Shown in pieces: positions 7,979-17,465 of a stretch of DNA of 20,565 nt. A model generated the notes under the pieces. That model ran no database searches, was not told where the DNA came from, and worked only from the letters and a program-made list of their open reading frames with translations. Source of the DNA: Amoebophrya sp. AT5.2 (Eukaryota; Sar; Dinophyceae; Syndiniales; Amoebophryaceae); assembly GCA_005223375.1 (NCBI GenBank), contig RXOD01004553.1, forward strand, positions 1 through 20,565. The letters are read 5' to 3'. How positions within the stretch are numbered: position 1 is the stretch's first letter; every line of letters begins with the position of its first letter. The translations under genes and the position numbers were made by a program.

Positions 7979-10900
7979 ATGGGGGCCGCGAGCCTCGAGC
8001 AGCACACGCAGGCCGGCTCGCAGGCGCGAACCAGGTTTCGCGGCAAGAGATCCGCCACCTTCTACGAGCTCAGGAAAGACAACTGCTTCACAGGTGCGAT
8101 TCTTTCCTGGTGACCGTGGTCGTTGGGCTTCATCATACATTCACCTGCAGGAATTTCGTTCTGTCAAAATGTTTGTTCGTGATGCCGCATGGTCAGGAAC
8201 ATCGAGACTTGTTGAACGAGTATGTCGCTGGGAATCAAAAATCACCAGATATCGCGATGTCAAGTTGGTTCGAGAATTTGGCGCTGCTGGTGATTGTGCT
8301 GAACGCACTGTGGATTGGCGTAGAGGTCGACATCAACGACTCCGGCACGAGCCAGACCCCTTTTTTTGTGGTCGAAAACATTTTCTGCGTCCTCTTCACC
8401 GCGGAAATCGTGATTCGGCTGCTGTCTTACAAAAAACCCAGCTACTTCTGCACCGACAAGGAGCTCAGATTCTGGAATGTCTTCGACATGCTCTTGGTAT
8501 TTTCGCCTAGTTTGTCCCCCACGCCCAGCACATAGACCTAAAAACGCTCTTTCTATGTTTGAATTTCTTGATGCTGTTGCTGTCTTCTCTGATGTTGTCC
8601 ATGGCGACATCGATTTGCAGGTACTCCTGATGGTGATTGAGAACTGGTTGCTGTCGTGGATGATTTCCGACCCCGAGGGCGCGATGAGTTCCTTGTCCGC
8701 ACTGCGGTTGCTGCGATTGCTGCGGATATCCCGGATCTTCCGCATGGTGCCGGAGTTAGGAATGATGGTTAAGTCCATGGCGGCGGCTGCGAGGTCCTTC
8801 GTGCTTCCTTTGGTTCTTTCCCTTTCGTGGCACAGACTCAACTCTTTTTTATAAGTACTTACTTTGATTTCGGAAACGAAATCGAAAGAACGAATCAGTA
8901 ATCTATCAGAGTTGATGAACACTAGTATACTCAACATGGATATGGATTGTATTCGCCAGGTCTGTGTCGTCGACGATGGTATTGGCGGTCGGGCTTATGT
9001 ATGTCTTTGCGGTCCTCTTCACGCAGTGGGGCAAGGACAGGGAAAAATTCAACGGTAAATGCGAGCCAAGCGACGACTGCGACGGCACAAACTTCTTCGG
9101 CAGCCTCGGATGGAGCTTCATGAGCCTGATGCAGATTCTGGTACAACTGCTGTATAGAAGTCTCGGTTTATTTTAGGGTCATTCAATATCACGATGAAAA
9201 ATGTCCCTGTCCCCACTTTTCACCAATTTTCACAGGTTCTTTGCGTCCGCCTTTGAGTCTTTTTTTGGGTTGTTTTTTGATTGATTTTCCTTGGTTAATT
9301 AACGTGGGCGCCAACCCGGTAACAATAAACCATCAAACCAATCCACCAAAAAAGGAATAAATCAAATCGAAGTAGGAGGAATCCAAGCCGGGAACTGCGA
9401 GGCGGCAGTGTGAAGATCCTTATGGGGATGGGCCGTGAACCAGAGCTTGGGCACCAGGTGGTGCCCAAGCTCTGGTTGACGACGACCCCAGCTCACCTTC
9501 CCAATCTGCAGCCGCGCAGCTCCTCCTTGGATCTACCTCCTACTTGGAATCTCTTTTTTTGATGGATGTGTTTGGTGGTTTATTTTGGAAGGGTTGGCGC
9601 CCACGTTAATTAACCAATCAATCAAACATCAGAATCACAACCAAAAAAAGACTCAAACAGGAACTCAAAGATTTTTTCCAAAATTGATGAAAACCGGGGA
9701 CAGGGACATTTTTCATCGTGATATTCAAAGAACCTCGCCTCTGCCAACCATCACCATCGGCCGCCAGGTTTACGACGACACCTTTGCTTTGATCCGTCTC
9801 ACTTTCCTTGCCGATCCCTTTATGGGCCTTTTGCTCATCGTTTTCATCCTTGTGGGTGCGTTCACCGTGCTGAACATGCTGATTGGTGTGATCTGCGAAA
9901 TCGTGTCCACGACGAAGAAGGAGGAGGAGGAAAAGCTGCTGATGAACAAGGTGGAGGACCTTTTCGCCCAGATGGACGCTGACGAGAGTGGCACCATCTC
10001 CAGAGACGAGTTCGAGGCGAAGACCGGCCTCCTGGAAAAACTCGGACTCGACCAGTCGACGATCAGGCTCGCCTTTGAACTCATCGACGACGACCGCAGC
10101 GGCAGCCTGGAAATGCAGGAATTCATACATATGGTATAGTAGAGTAGAATACAACCCGAAGCTTGTTTCTTGCCCCAACCAAGACAAGAGGCCCATAGCT
10201 ACTTCCCCCCGCGTGCGCGTTACAGTTACTTCCAACCGCGTTGAAATCGGTATCGAACAGGTGTTCCGTCTCCTTCACCCGCCCACCTCCCAGGACCTCT
10301 TGGTGATCAAGCGCAATTTGGCAAAGCTGTGTGATTCCCTCGGCTGTGACGTGTTCGACGCGCCGCCGCCGATGAAGGCCACGAAGGGGCAGCGCAAGAA
10401 GGAAGTCCCAGAAAGATCCGCGAGCTCGGGCGACCTCGGCGCCGCTATGAGCGGGGGGAGCGACGAAACCGGGGGGCCGGCGGGGGCGAATAAAGGCTTC
10501 GTAAAGAGGTCACGAACGTTCGGCACGAGTGGGGACACACAGGTGGCGCAGTACTCGATCGAGCACGTGGAAGGCGCCATCAAGTCCGCAGTGGCAAACG
10601 CGGTGCAAGAGCACATAGGAGCGGGAGGCTTCACCGGGGCGGCCGCCGGCTTCGACATGGGCGGCACGGGGGTAGTTGTACTAGAAGTAGAACTACTGTG
10701 TCTTTGACTTCTTTGTAAAAATCTTGTTTTTGCTAAAGATGATGTTGATGCTTCTCGTCGACGTTTTCTTTCTCGTTGTACTCCGAGGACTCGTAGTTGT
10801 CGACGTTGATGTTCTTCTCCTTTCTTGTGACTGTCCATGATGCTGCTTCTTCCAGGCGCAAGACGCAATGCGGCGGGACATCCAAGCGCTCCAGAGCAGC

Positions 10901-10996
10901 GTGGGACGGATCGAGCAGGTGCTCACGAATTTGCGCGACAAGCTCCAGGTGAAGCGCAGGTCCAGCTCGCAAAACCAGATCCTACCGGATAAGTAG
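7979..10996 (+). CDS. Split single-domain voltage-gated cation channel with two canonical EF-hands
   Basis: Modelled exons: 7979-8093, 8207-8496, 8621-8793, 8960-9140, 9768-10133, 10261-10671, 10856-10996 (TAG). Together they give 1677 nt, 558 residues. All introns are GT-AG and phases agree at every junction. S1 about 59-78, S2 91-113, S3 127-149; S4 (161-177) has five Arg at every third position in LRLLRLLRISRIFR; S5 195-215; pore loop 240-262; S6 270-300. Two complete EF-hand loops follow: D323-E334 (DADESGTISRDE) and D360-E371 (DDDRSGSLEMQE), so Ca2+ binding is expected. A coiled coil (about 513-545) ends the protein and may mediate assembly. The stretch after EF2, VFRLLHP, matches the upstream channel's CFKLLHP, which shows common descent. 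The 5' end is uncertain: the first exon has three competing frames and the acceptor at 8206 is the only AG|A. A large hairpin element interrupts the pore codons as intron 9141-9767. Confidence 0.8.
9187..9723. mobile_element. 537-bp fold-back (MITE-like) element with terminal inverted repeats
   Basis: The ends are perfect 28-bp inverted repeats: 9187-9214 (TATCACGATGAAAAATGTCC and on) and 9696-9723. They are flanked by the direct repeat TTCAA (9182-9186 and 9724-9728), a likely 5-bp target duplication. The rest is an imperfect palindrome with further perfect blocks: 17 bp (9252-9268 with 9641-9657), 25 bp (9293-9317 with 9591-9615) and a central 18-bp stem, AACCAGAGCTTGGGCACC (9438-9455 with 9460-9477) around an AGGT loop. 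No ORF or transposase is inside, so it is non-autonomous. It lies wholly within an intron. It could be an insertion into a small intron, or part of an introner-type element. Confidence 0.85.
9438..9477. repeat. Perfect central hairpin of the fold-back element
   Basis: An 18-bp perfect stem (AACCAGAGCTTGGGCACC and its complement) with a four-base loop AGGT sits within 3 bp of the exact midpoint of the 537-bp element. It is the tip of the long hairpin and is GC-richer than the arms. Confidence 0.9.
10672..10696 (+). repeat. Inverted repeat at the donor of the last channel intron
   Basis: GTAGTTGTAC and GTAGAACTAC, spaced by five bases (TAGAA), pair at nine of ten positions. The first arm starts with the intron's own GT, so the donor would be inside the stem in RNA. 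It may be chance. Confidence 0.35.
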
Positions 10997-11005
10997 GTAA
11001 ACGAA

Positions 11006-11011
11006 AATAAA
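11006..11011 (+). promoter_or_regulatory. AATAAA after the split channel's stop
   Basis: AATAAA starts 10 bases after the TAG stop. It resembles a polyadenylation signal and mirrors the position seen after the upstream channel. Evidence is the motif alone. Confidence 0.25.
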
Positions 11012-11250
11012 TGTTGCACGTGGTAGACCAGAATCACTCGTCGGGGTCGGTCACGGTCCTGAAGCCGAAGGGGAGTGTGCCGAGGAAGCGATCAATGCTG
11101 ATGGGTGCGGTGGACATCAAGATTCGAGATCTTGATCAACAATTCGAAATCCGGGACAGGAGGTCCAGATCGCGAGGACCTACTAGTCCTAGCGGGCGGT
11201 CGTGTACCCCGTGCCCGATTTATGGAAACGATATTGATAAACGTAAATGA
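11011..11250 (+). CDS. Possible small ORF after the split channel, 79 residues (weak)
   Basis: An ATG 15 bases after the channel stop opens a 79-codon frame. Its first 35 or so codons show the GC third-position preference of the real genes, and the protein is basic with an Arg/Ser-rich end (DRRSRSRG). No domain is recognised. It could be a separate small gene, an unrecognised 3' exon of the channel gene (the frame differs from its last exon), or 3' UTR. Confidence 0.2.
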   Translation: MLHVVDQNHSSGSVTVLKPKGSVPRKRSMLMGAVDIKIRDLDQQFEIRDRRSRSRGPTSPSGRSCTPCPIYGNDIDKRK

Positions 11251-12494
11251 CGAGGAAAAAAACCAACAGCTTTAGCTTTTTATATTTTGCGAAATCGCAA
11301 TACACTTTTACTTTCACTATCCTATGCGTATGCACGGGTAATCCAATCGTCCGCTTCCATTACCGGGGGACGAAGACGAAGCGTTTCTTATGCCTTTGTT
11401 TACGAAGTCTCATTGTCTTTCACGTACTTAGTATATAAGTTACCACTAATTTAGGAGCTCACGAAGTCAACTAACGATAGAAAAAGTGTGTATTTGATGT
11501 AGTTGATCCCGAGCCTGTATTTTACGCTTGAAGTAGATGCTTTCTGTACTTTAACACTCGACGTCGAGGAGAATAATGCGAAACACTTTACTATCCGCAA
11601 CTACAGTGGGACGAGCAGCCGGCGCTCAATTCACTTATGCTCTTAACATAATCTTGTACACTCGACGGACGCATCTCGTTTAGGCTGGTGGCGCATCGAC
11701 ATCCAAGGCAACTGGCTAACTTTAGGAAAATCTTTTGCTAAACGATGATTGACGATCGGATCTTCCTTCCAAGTTTAACATTCGTCCTCAGAAGATTTTG
11801 AGGGTGAGGCACAGAAAAACAAGGATCAGGGCTGGTGAAATGCGTAGCAAAAGCAATAAAAACAAAAAGCAAGGAAACATCAAACATTTAGATGATCGGG
11901 CCTCCCAAGACACCCGCTCCCGCAGCTGTTCCTTTGTTGACCACACCACGAAATGCTTCGCCGTCTAAGTACTTAACCTGCACAATACTAGCAGGCTGGT
12001 GAACGTGAAGGTGATGTTTCGTGAGCGATTGCGAGAGAGCAACCTCCTTGTCGAGCGCATTTGATTTCGTCGAATTACACAGAAAGGCTTCGTTTGCACT
12101 CTCGTTTCCCGTCATCCTCGAAGATTGATCCGTGGGAAGGCATCTTCAATTCCGTGGGCGCCGCAAAAACGAGCGAATCATACCGAAAGCCAAAAATTGA
12201 GCCGTCAGTACGTCAATCAACTCTTCCGTGTCTTTTTTATGTGGGACCACAGCATCAATCGAGCGACTTCGACTTTCAAGTTGTCATAAATATCTATCTT
12301 CGGACTAAAGGATTTTCAGCGATTACCTTCACTTGCCTCCAACTTTTCTTAAACCACTTTGTAGAAGTACTCCGTCGAGGAGGAAAACGCTTCGGAATCA
12401 ATAAAGCGCGACCTACGCGGCCACTTTCGCTCTCTTACGGAAGAACCTCCAACACAACCACCTGACCTTTACACTATCGATCGCAGGTGAGAAA
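11251..12494. other. Intergenic spacer
   Basis: AT-rich DNA between the second channel and the TRIC-like gene. Forward frames such as 12061-12465 have no coding-like third positions or recognisable domain. The last bases (TCGCAG ending at 12486) could be a splice acceptor leading into the next gene's ATG 8 bases later. Confidence 0.5.
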
Positions 12495-13846
12495 ATGATC
12501 AGTGCGGACAATCCAGTGGTCGGCATAATGATCGGAGCTTCCGATCTGCCGTTCGTGTGGGACGTGACGCTGTTTCTGTGCCTCTCCCAGATTCTGGACA
12601 ACGTGACCGGCGGCGAAAAGACCAGCGTCTGGGGCACCGCCAAAAACGTCCTCACCGTCTTCCTGAACGCCTTCGGAGGTACTTTCTATACTGCTACTCG
12701 TCCTCTACCTCTTCGTCATGCGAATTTTTCTACGTACGGCTAGTGCAAGCTGAGTAAATGAATAATGGCGATGGCCAGCAGCACCACCTCCATCATGATA
12801 TATCATGAGGACTACGTCTACGGTATCTTGATCTTCTCTTGATCTTCAATCATCTACGTACAAAAAAATATAAACCGGCAGGTATCCACATCCTCCTGCC
12901 GGTGATTCTGGGCACTTTCCCGGCCCCGCTGCTGGAAGAGCTGGACCGGTACCTGGCGGTGTACGTGAGCGTCGTTGTCTTCGGAGTGCTGCTCGCGGGC
13001 TACCTGCCAGAGAAGCTGCTTTCCCTCCTCGCGCCGCTCAAGAAACTCGCCTACGCCATCTACTTCTCGAACGTCTGCATTTACGCCGTGGTGCAGGGTA
13101 TTGCTTCTTGCGTACGACAGAGGACTTTTTTCAATTTACAATTTTGAAAAAAAAAATGAAAGTTGTAATTTTCCTACAGCGTCAGCATCAGCAGGGAAAG
13201 TTTGTTAAAGGGAGAGCATGCTGCTATCCATGGCTGACCCCTACTTGCTGACTCAATTTATTACACAGGTCTTTCCGCTTTCCAGTACTCGAAGGCTGCG
13301 CCGCTGCTGCTCGGGTTTCTCGCGGTAAACGGCGGTCAGCTCTTGCAGAAGGGCGCTACGACGGAGTTTTTCGGCAAGGAGTACACCACTGATCAGCTCC
13401 TCTCCCTCGGGGGGCCTGCCATCTACGTGTGCGCCACGTCGGCCGATATCGCGGGGCAGTACTTAATGTTGCAGTTTTTGGCACATTTACATTTTTCGCA
13501 GTGATGTCCCGATAGAATAGATACTCGTCTTCGTCCCGTACCCATAATTGTCGATGTCGAAACTGAAACACGAACATAAGAACTAGAAAAAGCTAAAAGT
13601 ATCTATGCATTTCGGAAGCAAGTAGCTGTAGCTGTGGAGGTGGACGGTTTATCATCATGTGCACTTCTTGATACGCCTTCCATCAATCACGACATTCATC
13701 ACAGGTATGCCGTTTCCTCCGATATCGCGCGGTGCCTTGTGCTGCTTTTCACGCTCTCCTGCGAGATCGTGGACTACAACGAGATGCTGGCCTACGTGAA
13801 CGACCTGCGCATCAAGGCCCTCAAGAAGATCGCGGTCTACAAGTGA
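12495..13846 (+). CDS. Seven-helix membrane protein resembling a TRIC cation channel
   Basis: Exons 12495-12678, 12882-13097, 13269-13458 and 13705-13846 (TGA) join in phase (732 nt) to a 243-residue protein. Hydrophobic helices lie at about 18-36, 50-72, 84-103, 117-137, 143-160, 178-195 and 204-222, seven in all, and the C-terminus is Lys-rich. TRIC channels are trimeric K+-permeable channels of intracellular membranes that supply counter-ion flow for Ca2+ release; they have seven helices and 230-300 residues. Resembling features are the Phe-Gly-Gly in helix 2 (FLNAFGG followed by hydrophobics and LG), a second Gly-Gly in helix 5 (FLAVNGGQLL), and the order and spacing of the helices. This was judged by eye, so the family is tentative; another multi-pass protein is possible. 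ATG at 12495 is the first in the exon, but a TCGCAG just upstream leaves room for a preceding exon or trans-splicing. Confidence 0.6.
12793..12808. repeat. Perfect 16-bp palindrome in the first intron of the TRIC-like gene
   Basis: TCATGATATATCATGA equals its own reverse complement. It lies near the middle of the 203-nt intron 12679-12881. A tandem pair of the 11-mer TCTTGATCTTC (12826-12847) is just downstream in the same intron. No function is known to me. Confidence 0.7.
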
Positions 13847-15035
13847 ACTTTGTCTTTGACTTTGATCATGACATGTGGTTGAAGAGGATGAAGGAGAAAA
13901 CGTGGGCGGGCCGGTTTGGCTTCGGGCAAACAATGTTGGAGGTCGAAGTGGGCTACGACTTTTGTGTTCCGGCGCGGACGATGGTGAAGATGATCTCGGC
14001 CGGAAATAAATTTTCCTCCGCCCCTGCACGATAATTCAATTCGTTCTTCCAAAATTAAATCCCCAAAACAGGGGCGACATCCTCATCCACCGATTGATGT
14101 CTTCGTTGCCAGAAGCTACGGCAAATGCTTGTAGATGACGCTGCAGAAGCAGATGTAGATGCATGTTTCGATAGAACGAATCTTCAGTACGTAAATAACT
14201 ACGTGTCGTGTTATTGTAGTCAGCTGAAATTGAAATTTACAAAAGTCTCAGCCATCGCTGGAATTTACCACAATTTGCAATTAACTGCTTGCGCCCGGTC
14301 TTGGAGACTCGTCAAGACCTCCGAGAACGCGGCAGGTGCACGGGCAGCAGCTTACTTTCGTAGCAACTGCAACTGGTCGTCAAGGTACATTAGGATTAGA
14401 TACTTACTAAGTAAGCAGAATCACGATTGTAGAAGTTGCTTCAGAGGTTTTCCAAATGCTGTTTATGGGCTGTACATACTTGGAAAGGATGTTGCGTGTA
14501 CTCAACTTTTCATTTGCAAATGGATGGAGTCAAAAGGCACGCTCTCCGTTCGTTCTGCGATCGGCACGAACGAGGATGAGCCGGCTAATAGATCGTCAGG
14601 GCGTCCGCGTCGAATGCAAGGCTCTCGAGGAGCCAGGACATATCGATCGATTTCCAGTATCGATCCGGGACTGAAATGCATGTAAGAACGATCCGCCTTT
14701 ATTCCCCATGAGCTGGTGTTGAGACTCCATCAAAATGCAATTTTTCGCGGGTGCCGGCGGTCCTGAAGGTTGTTGCTTGATGTTCGGGCGTCGTTCTCTT
14801 CATGTTCGCGGGTCTCGCTCCTGCTTGTTCCTTTTTCGGTCTTCTGGCTTCTCGTTTTGTTAGGCGCTGCGTGCTGTGTTTCCTGAATCTTATTTCCGGC
14901 GTGTGTTTGATGTTTTCCTTTACCTTTCCTTGTAAATCAAGCTGGCTTCAGTATCATCTATCTACTATATTTGTATTTTCTTGCTGCAGTGGCAGAGGCA
15001 GACGCAGAACTTTCGCAACTACCGTATGGAGACCT
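13847..15035. other. Intergenic spacer with chance-like ORFs
   Basis: A 186-codon forward frame (14125-14685) is present, but its third positions are not GC-biased and no domain is recognisable, so I do not call it. The frame after the TRIC-like stop (to 14034) is probably 3' UTR. A pyrimidine-rich tract ending in CTGCAG at 14989 looks like a splice acceptor before the next gene, 46 bases upstream of its ATG at 15036. Confidence 0.45.
14957..14989 (+). promoter_or_regulatory. Pyrimidine tract and CAG acceptor upstream of the large uncharacterised gene
   Basis: CTACTATATTTGTATTTTC followed by TTGCTGCAG has the form of a 3' splice site. It may end an intron after an unseen upstream exon, or be a spliced-leader acceptor giving a 46-nt 5' UTR before ATG 15036. 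Confidence 0.35.
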
Positions 15036-17465
15036 ATGGAGCCTCCTTCTCTCGCCCTCGATGTCGATCTGTCGCCGCCCGCGTTTGCGCTTCTGCTCGA
15101 CATCACCAGCAAGCGGGAAGAGGACGAGTATCTGTTGGATTCTTGGGAGCTGCTGGAAGGTATCTCGCCGCGTGCAGCTTCCAGCTCGACCCCGACGACT
15201 TCGTCAGGAGCTTCGTTCTTGGTCCAGAAATTCAAGGCCGTCCTACTCGCTTCGATTTCTCTTTTTCGGGAAACTTTCGGCAGTGTGGACGGTGACTCGA
15301 AGCGCGAGGTTCTTTTAGACAACACGGAGGAGGACGGCTTTTGCTATCGTGCGCTCCTGCAACAGAATGCGAGAGTTGCAGTGGCATTAGTGTTTCGCGA
15401 AAGCGGTAGTCGTGGAGCAGGAGGCGGCGAATCCTCGTCGTCAACGGCCCCGCAGCCAAGTGGCGACAGCTCCTCCGGGACGAGCAGCGGGCCACAGATC
15501 GGAAATCTTCGCTCCAGGGCAGTTTCTTCCTATCTGCAGGCCGTTCTTGCGCGCCCCGGTGGCGGTGACGATAGAAATGCAGCTGCGCGATACAGTCAAA
15601 AGGGCGAGGCCGGCGGATTGCGCGGTGGACAGACTGGCAGGAGTTGTAGCAGAACTCAAAAAAATGGTTCACCTTCCCACCAGAAATCAACACAGGGCAG
15701 GGGGGGGAGGACGAGCATATCAACGGACGTGTCTTTGAAGCGCGACATTCTGAGGCCGTTGTGGGGTAGGAGCATAATGGCACATCCGCCAAGAACAGCG
15801 TGGTGGTCGTCTGCGGGAGGAACTACAACGAAAATAAACCCGCCGTCGTTCTTTTCGAGTGTAATGACCACACGAACTACTCGAACGCCAAGTTCTCCGT
15901 CTACTTTGCCTCCGCCAGCTGGCAGATTGACGCTGACGGCTACAACAGGAACTGCCCCACATGAAGATCAGGGGAACGCGAAGCATGACTACAATCCGTC
16001 CTCGTCCTGTCTCCTCCTGGAAGCGGTGTTCACACATCCGACGTCCGGCCTCGTCGCGCGAGCCTCGGTCGAACGAGATGCGCGGGAGGAGGTCGCGGGG
16101 CACGGAGGTGGTCCTCCGAACGCTACAACATCTACTGTTGGTGCTGTTCTTGCCGGTGCCGACGAACGTGATTGGTCAGTGGCGTCGCTGAGGGGGAGAA
16201 GCTCGCACAGCACGCTGGGATCGCTGGAGGAGTCTTGGGTGTTTCAATTTGATGCCGTGGGTGGCAAAAATGCCATGCGAGGGGGCCGTGGTCTTGTGAA
16301 GCCGGGCGACGCAAAGGCTTCTACCGCACCACAGGATTGGCGCTTCGAAGATCCAACTATGTCACCGAGCAGCCGCGCACAACGTCACACGGGCGGTGGG
16401 TACTTTCCGGCCCTTTCTGAATCAGAAAGAGTCAAGGAGGCCCTTTTCGCGCTGCTGTGGCGCGAAGTTCTCGAGTTTCATGAACAAGCGCACTCGCCTT
16501 GTTCTGAAGACGAGGCGGACAGTGACAGCCTGTTCTCGCCTTCGGAGACAGAGCAGCCGGCAGCAGCAGCAGCGCTGGACTTAGGCGACGTGCCGCTCGA
16601 ATTCACAACGGATGACCTCCAGGCGCAGCAAGATAGAATTAATGAAGAGCTGCTTGTTGTTGAACCACCGACCCCATCCTCCGCGCGGCCGTCGAGGATT
16701 AAAAAACCGCCTAGCATCGCTGCGCTAAATCCGGGGATCATGATAACGCCGCCACCAAGCTCCCGCTTTCCGCTCTCGGGTTCGAGTGCTGCTTCTGAAG
16801 AACGCGATGCCTCTGGTACCTCCGCTGGGCCGTGGTCTTCGTACTGGCTGCCAACGGCGTATCTTGAACAGAACAATGAGCCTTCGGCGAGCCCGAGGAC
16901 CTCCTCCGACCACGTCCTGCGCACCGTTCCGCTCCTGCCTTACGTTCGCTTTCCCCCAAATAAAACTGGCAAGCGGGACGCTGCAACTTCGGTGGGTGCT
17001 ACTCTCCAGTCCCCCACCAAGCTGAGCAAAGCGGTGCCCGAGCACCTGCACGGGCGGTACTCCGAGAACATCCGTGTCGAGATAACGAGCTCAAAACGGG
17101 CGTCGCGACAGCAGAGTATTCTGAAGGTGCCGGAGGAGGGCGGCCGCTACTCTAGGAAGTCGTGGGGGGAGGGCAGTGGAGCAGGTGGAACACGGACAAC
17201 GGGTGGGGGCGGGGTGGATGGTCATGAAACTGATGAGTACGAGACTATTCTGGCTAACAAGCAGAAGATGGTGGAAGAGGTTCTCAGCGGGGAAGCAGGA
17301 GGGGGCGCTGGAAAGGCGACGAGGGGCGTGGGGGAAGGCTACCTGTTTGAAGGAGAAGCAGAATCAGTAGGGGATGGCGGTGAGAACGTTGACCTACCAG
17401 ATTCTTTGTTGTCAGCAGCACTTTTCGGAGAAAGAAACACGCGCGTGCGCTGTGGCCTTTTCTGA
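15036..17465 (+). CDS. Large uncharacterised, mostly disordered protein
   Basis: From the ATG at 15036 the frame runs 809 codons to TGA. It stays open upstream to 14802, but that part is T-rich and contains a likely splice acceptor at 14989, so I start at 15036. Residues 1-50 (MEPPSLALDVDLSPPAFALL, then EDEYLLDSWELLEG) look ordered. Most of the rest is Ser/Gly/Pro/Thr-rich. Ordered islands include a short stretch near residue 325-345 (CLLLEAVFTHPTSGLVARAS) and a helix at about 465-485 (EALFALLWREVLEFHEQAH) followed by an acidic Ser/Glu patch. No membrane helix, signal or catalytic motif is visible and I recognise no family. In 15000-15300 all three forward frames are open, so an intron or other exon choice there cannot be excluded. 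Confidence 0.6.
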   Translation: MEPPSLALDVDLSPPAFALLLDITSKREEDEYLLDSWELLEGISPRAASSSTPTTSSGASFLVQKFKAVLLASISLFRETFGSVDGDSKREVLLDNTEEDGFCYRALLQQNARVAVALVFRESGSRGAGGGESSSSTAPQPSGDSSSGTSSGPQIGNLRSRAVSSYLQAVLARPGGGDDRNAAARYSQKGEAGGLRGGQTGRSCSRTQKNGSPSHQKSTQGRGGRTSISTDVSLKRDILRPLWGRSIMAHPPRTAWWSSAGGTTTKINPPSFFSSVMTTRTTRTPSSPSTLPPPAGRLTLTATTGTAPHEDQGNAKHDYNPSSSCLLLEAVFTHPTSGLVARASVERDAREEVAGHGGGPPNATTSTVGAVLAGADERDWSVASLRGRSSHSTLGSLEESWVFQFDAVGGKNAMRGGRGLVKPGDAKASTAPQDWRFEDPTMSPSSRAQRHTGGGYFPALSESERVKEALFALLWREVLEFHEQAHSPCSEDEADSDSLFSPSETEQPAAAAALDLGDVPLEFTTDDLQAQQDRINEELLVVEPPTPSSARPSRIKKPPSIAALNPGIMITPPPSSRFPLSGSSAASEERDASGTSAGPWSSYWLPTAYLEQNNEPSASPRTSSDHVLRTVPLLPYVRFPPNKTGKRDAATSVGATLQSPTKLSKAVPEHLHGRYSENIRVEITSSKRASRQQSILKVPEEGGRYSRKSWGEGSGAGGTRTTGGGGVDGHETDEYETILANKQKMVEEVLSGEAGGGAGKATRGVGEGYLFEGEAESVGDGGENVDLPDSLLSAALFGERNTRVRCGLF

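Larger units (their letters stand above)
9141..9767 (+). other. 627-nt intron splitting the channel pore codons
   Basis: The donor is CTG|GTACAA and the acceptor GCCAG|GTTTAC, both in phase 0. The join gives MQIL-VYDDTFALIR, placing the intron exactly at the selectivity-filter segment. The intron is over twice the length of any other seen here (about 113-246 nt) because it contains the fold-back element at 9187-9723. Without the element and one copy of its duplicated 5-bp target it would be 85 nt. Confidence 0.75.

Noticed and set aside
7846..8535. 229-codon forward ORF taken as one exon
   Set aside because: Only 8207-8496 is clearly coding (S1 to S3). The end runs into intron after the donor at 8497 and breaks the S3 helix; the start part has poorer codon bias than another frame.
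9585..9767. First part of the ORF ending at 10139 as coding sequence
   Set aside because: It overlaps the right arm of the fold-back element and starts from a non-ATG codon. The channel homology begins only at the GTT after the CAG at 9767.
14125..14685. 186-codon forward ORF between the TRIC-like gene and the large gene
   Set aside because: Codon third positions are not GC-biased as in the real genes, the composition is Cys/Arg/Asn-mixed, and no domain or splice-consistent extension is visible.
14802..15035. Upstream extension of the large gene to ATG 14802
   Set aside because: The segment is T-rich, its apparent hydrophobic peptide fits translated intron, and a pyrimidine tract plus CAG at 14989 interrupts it.
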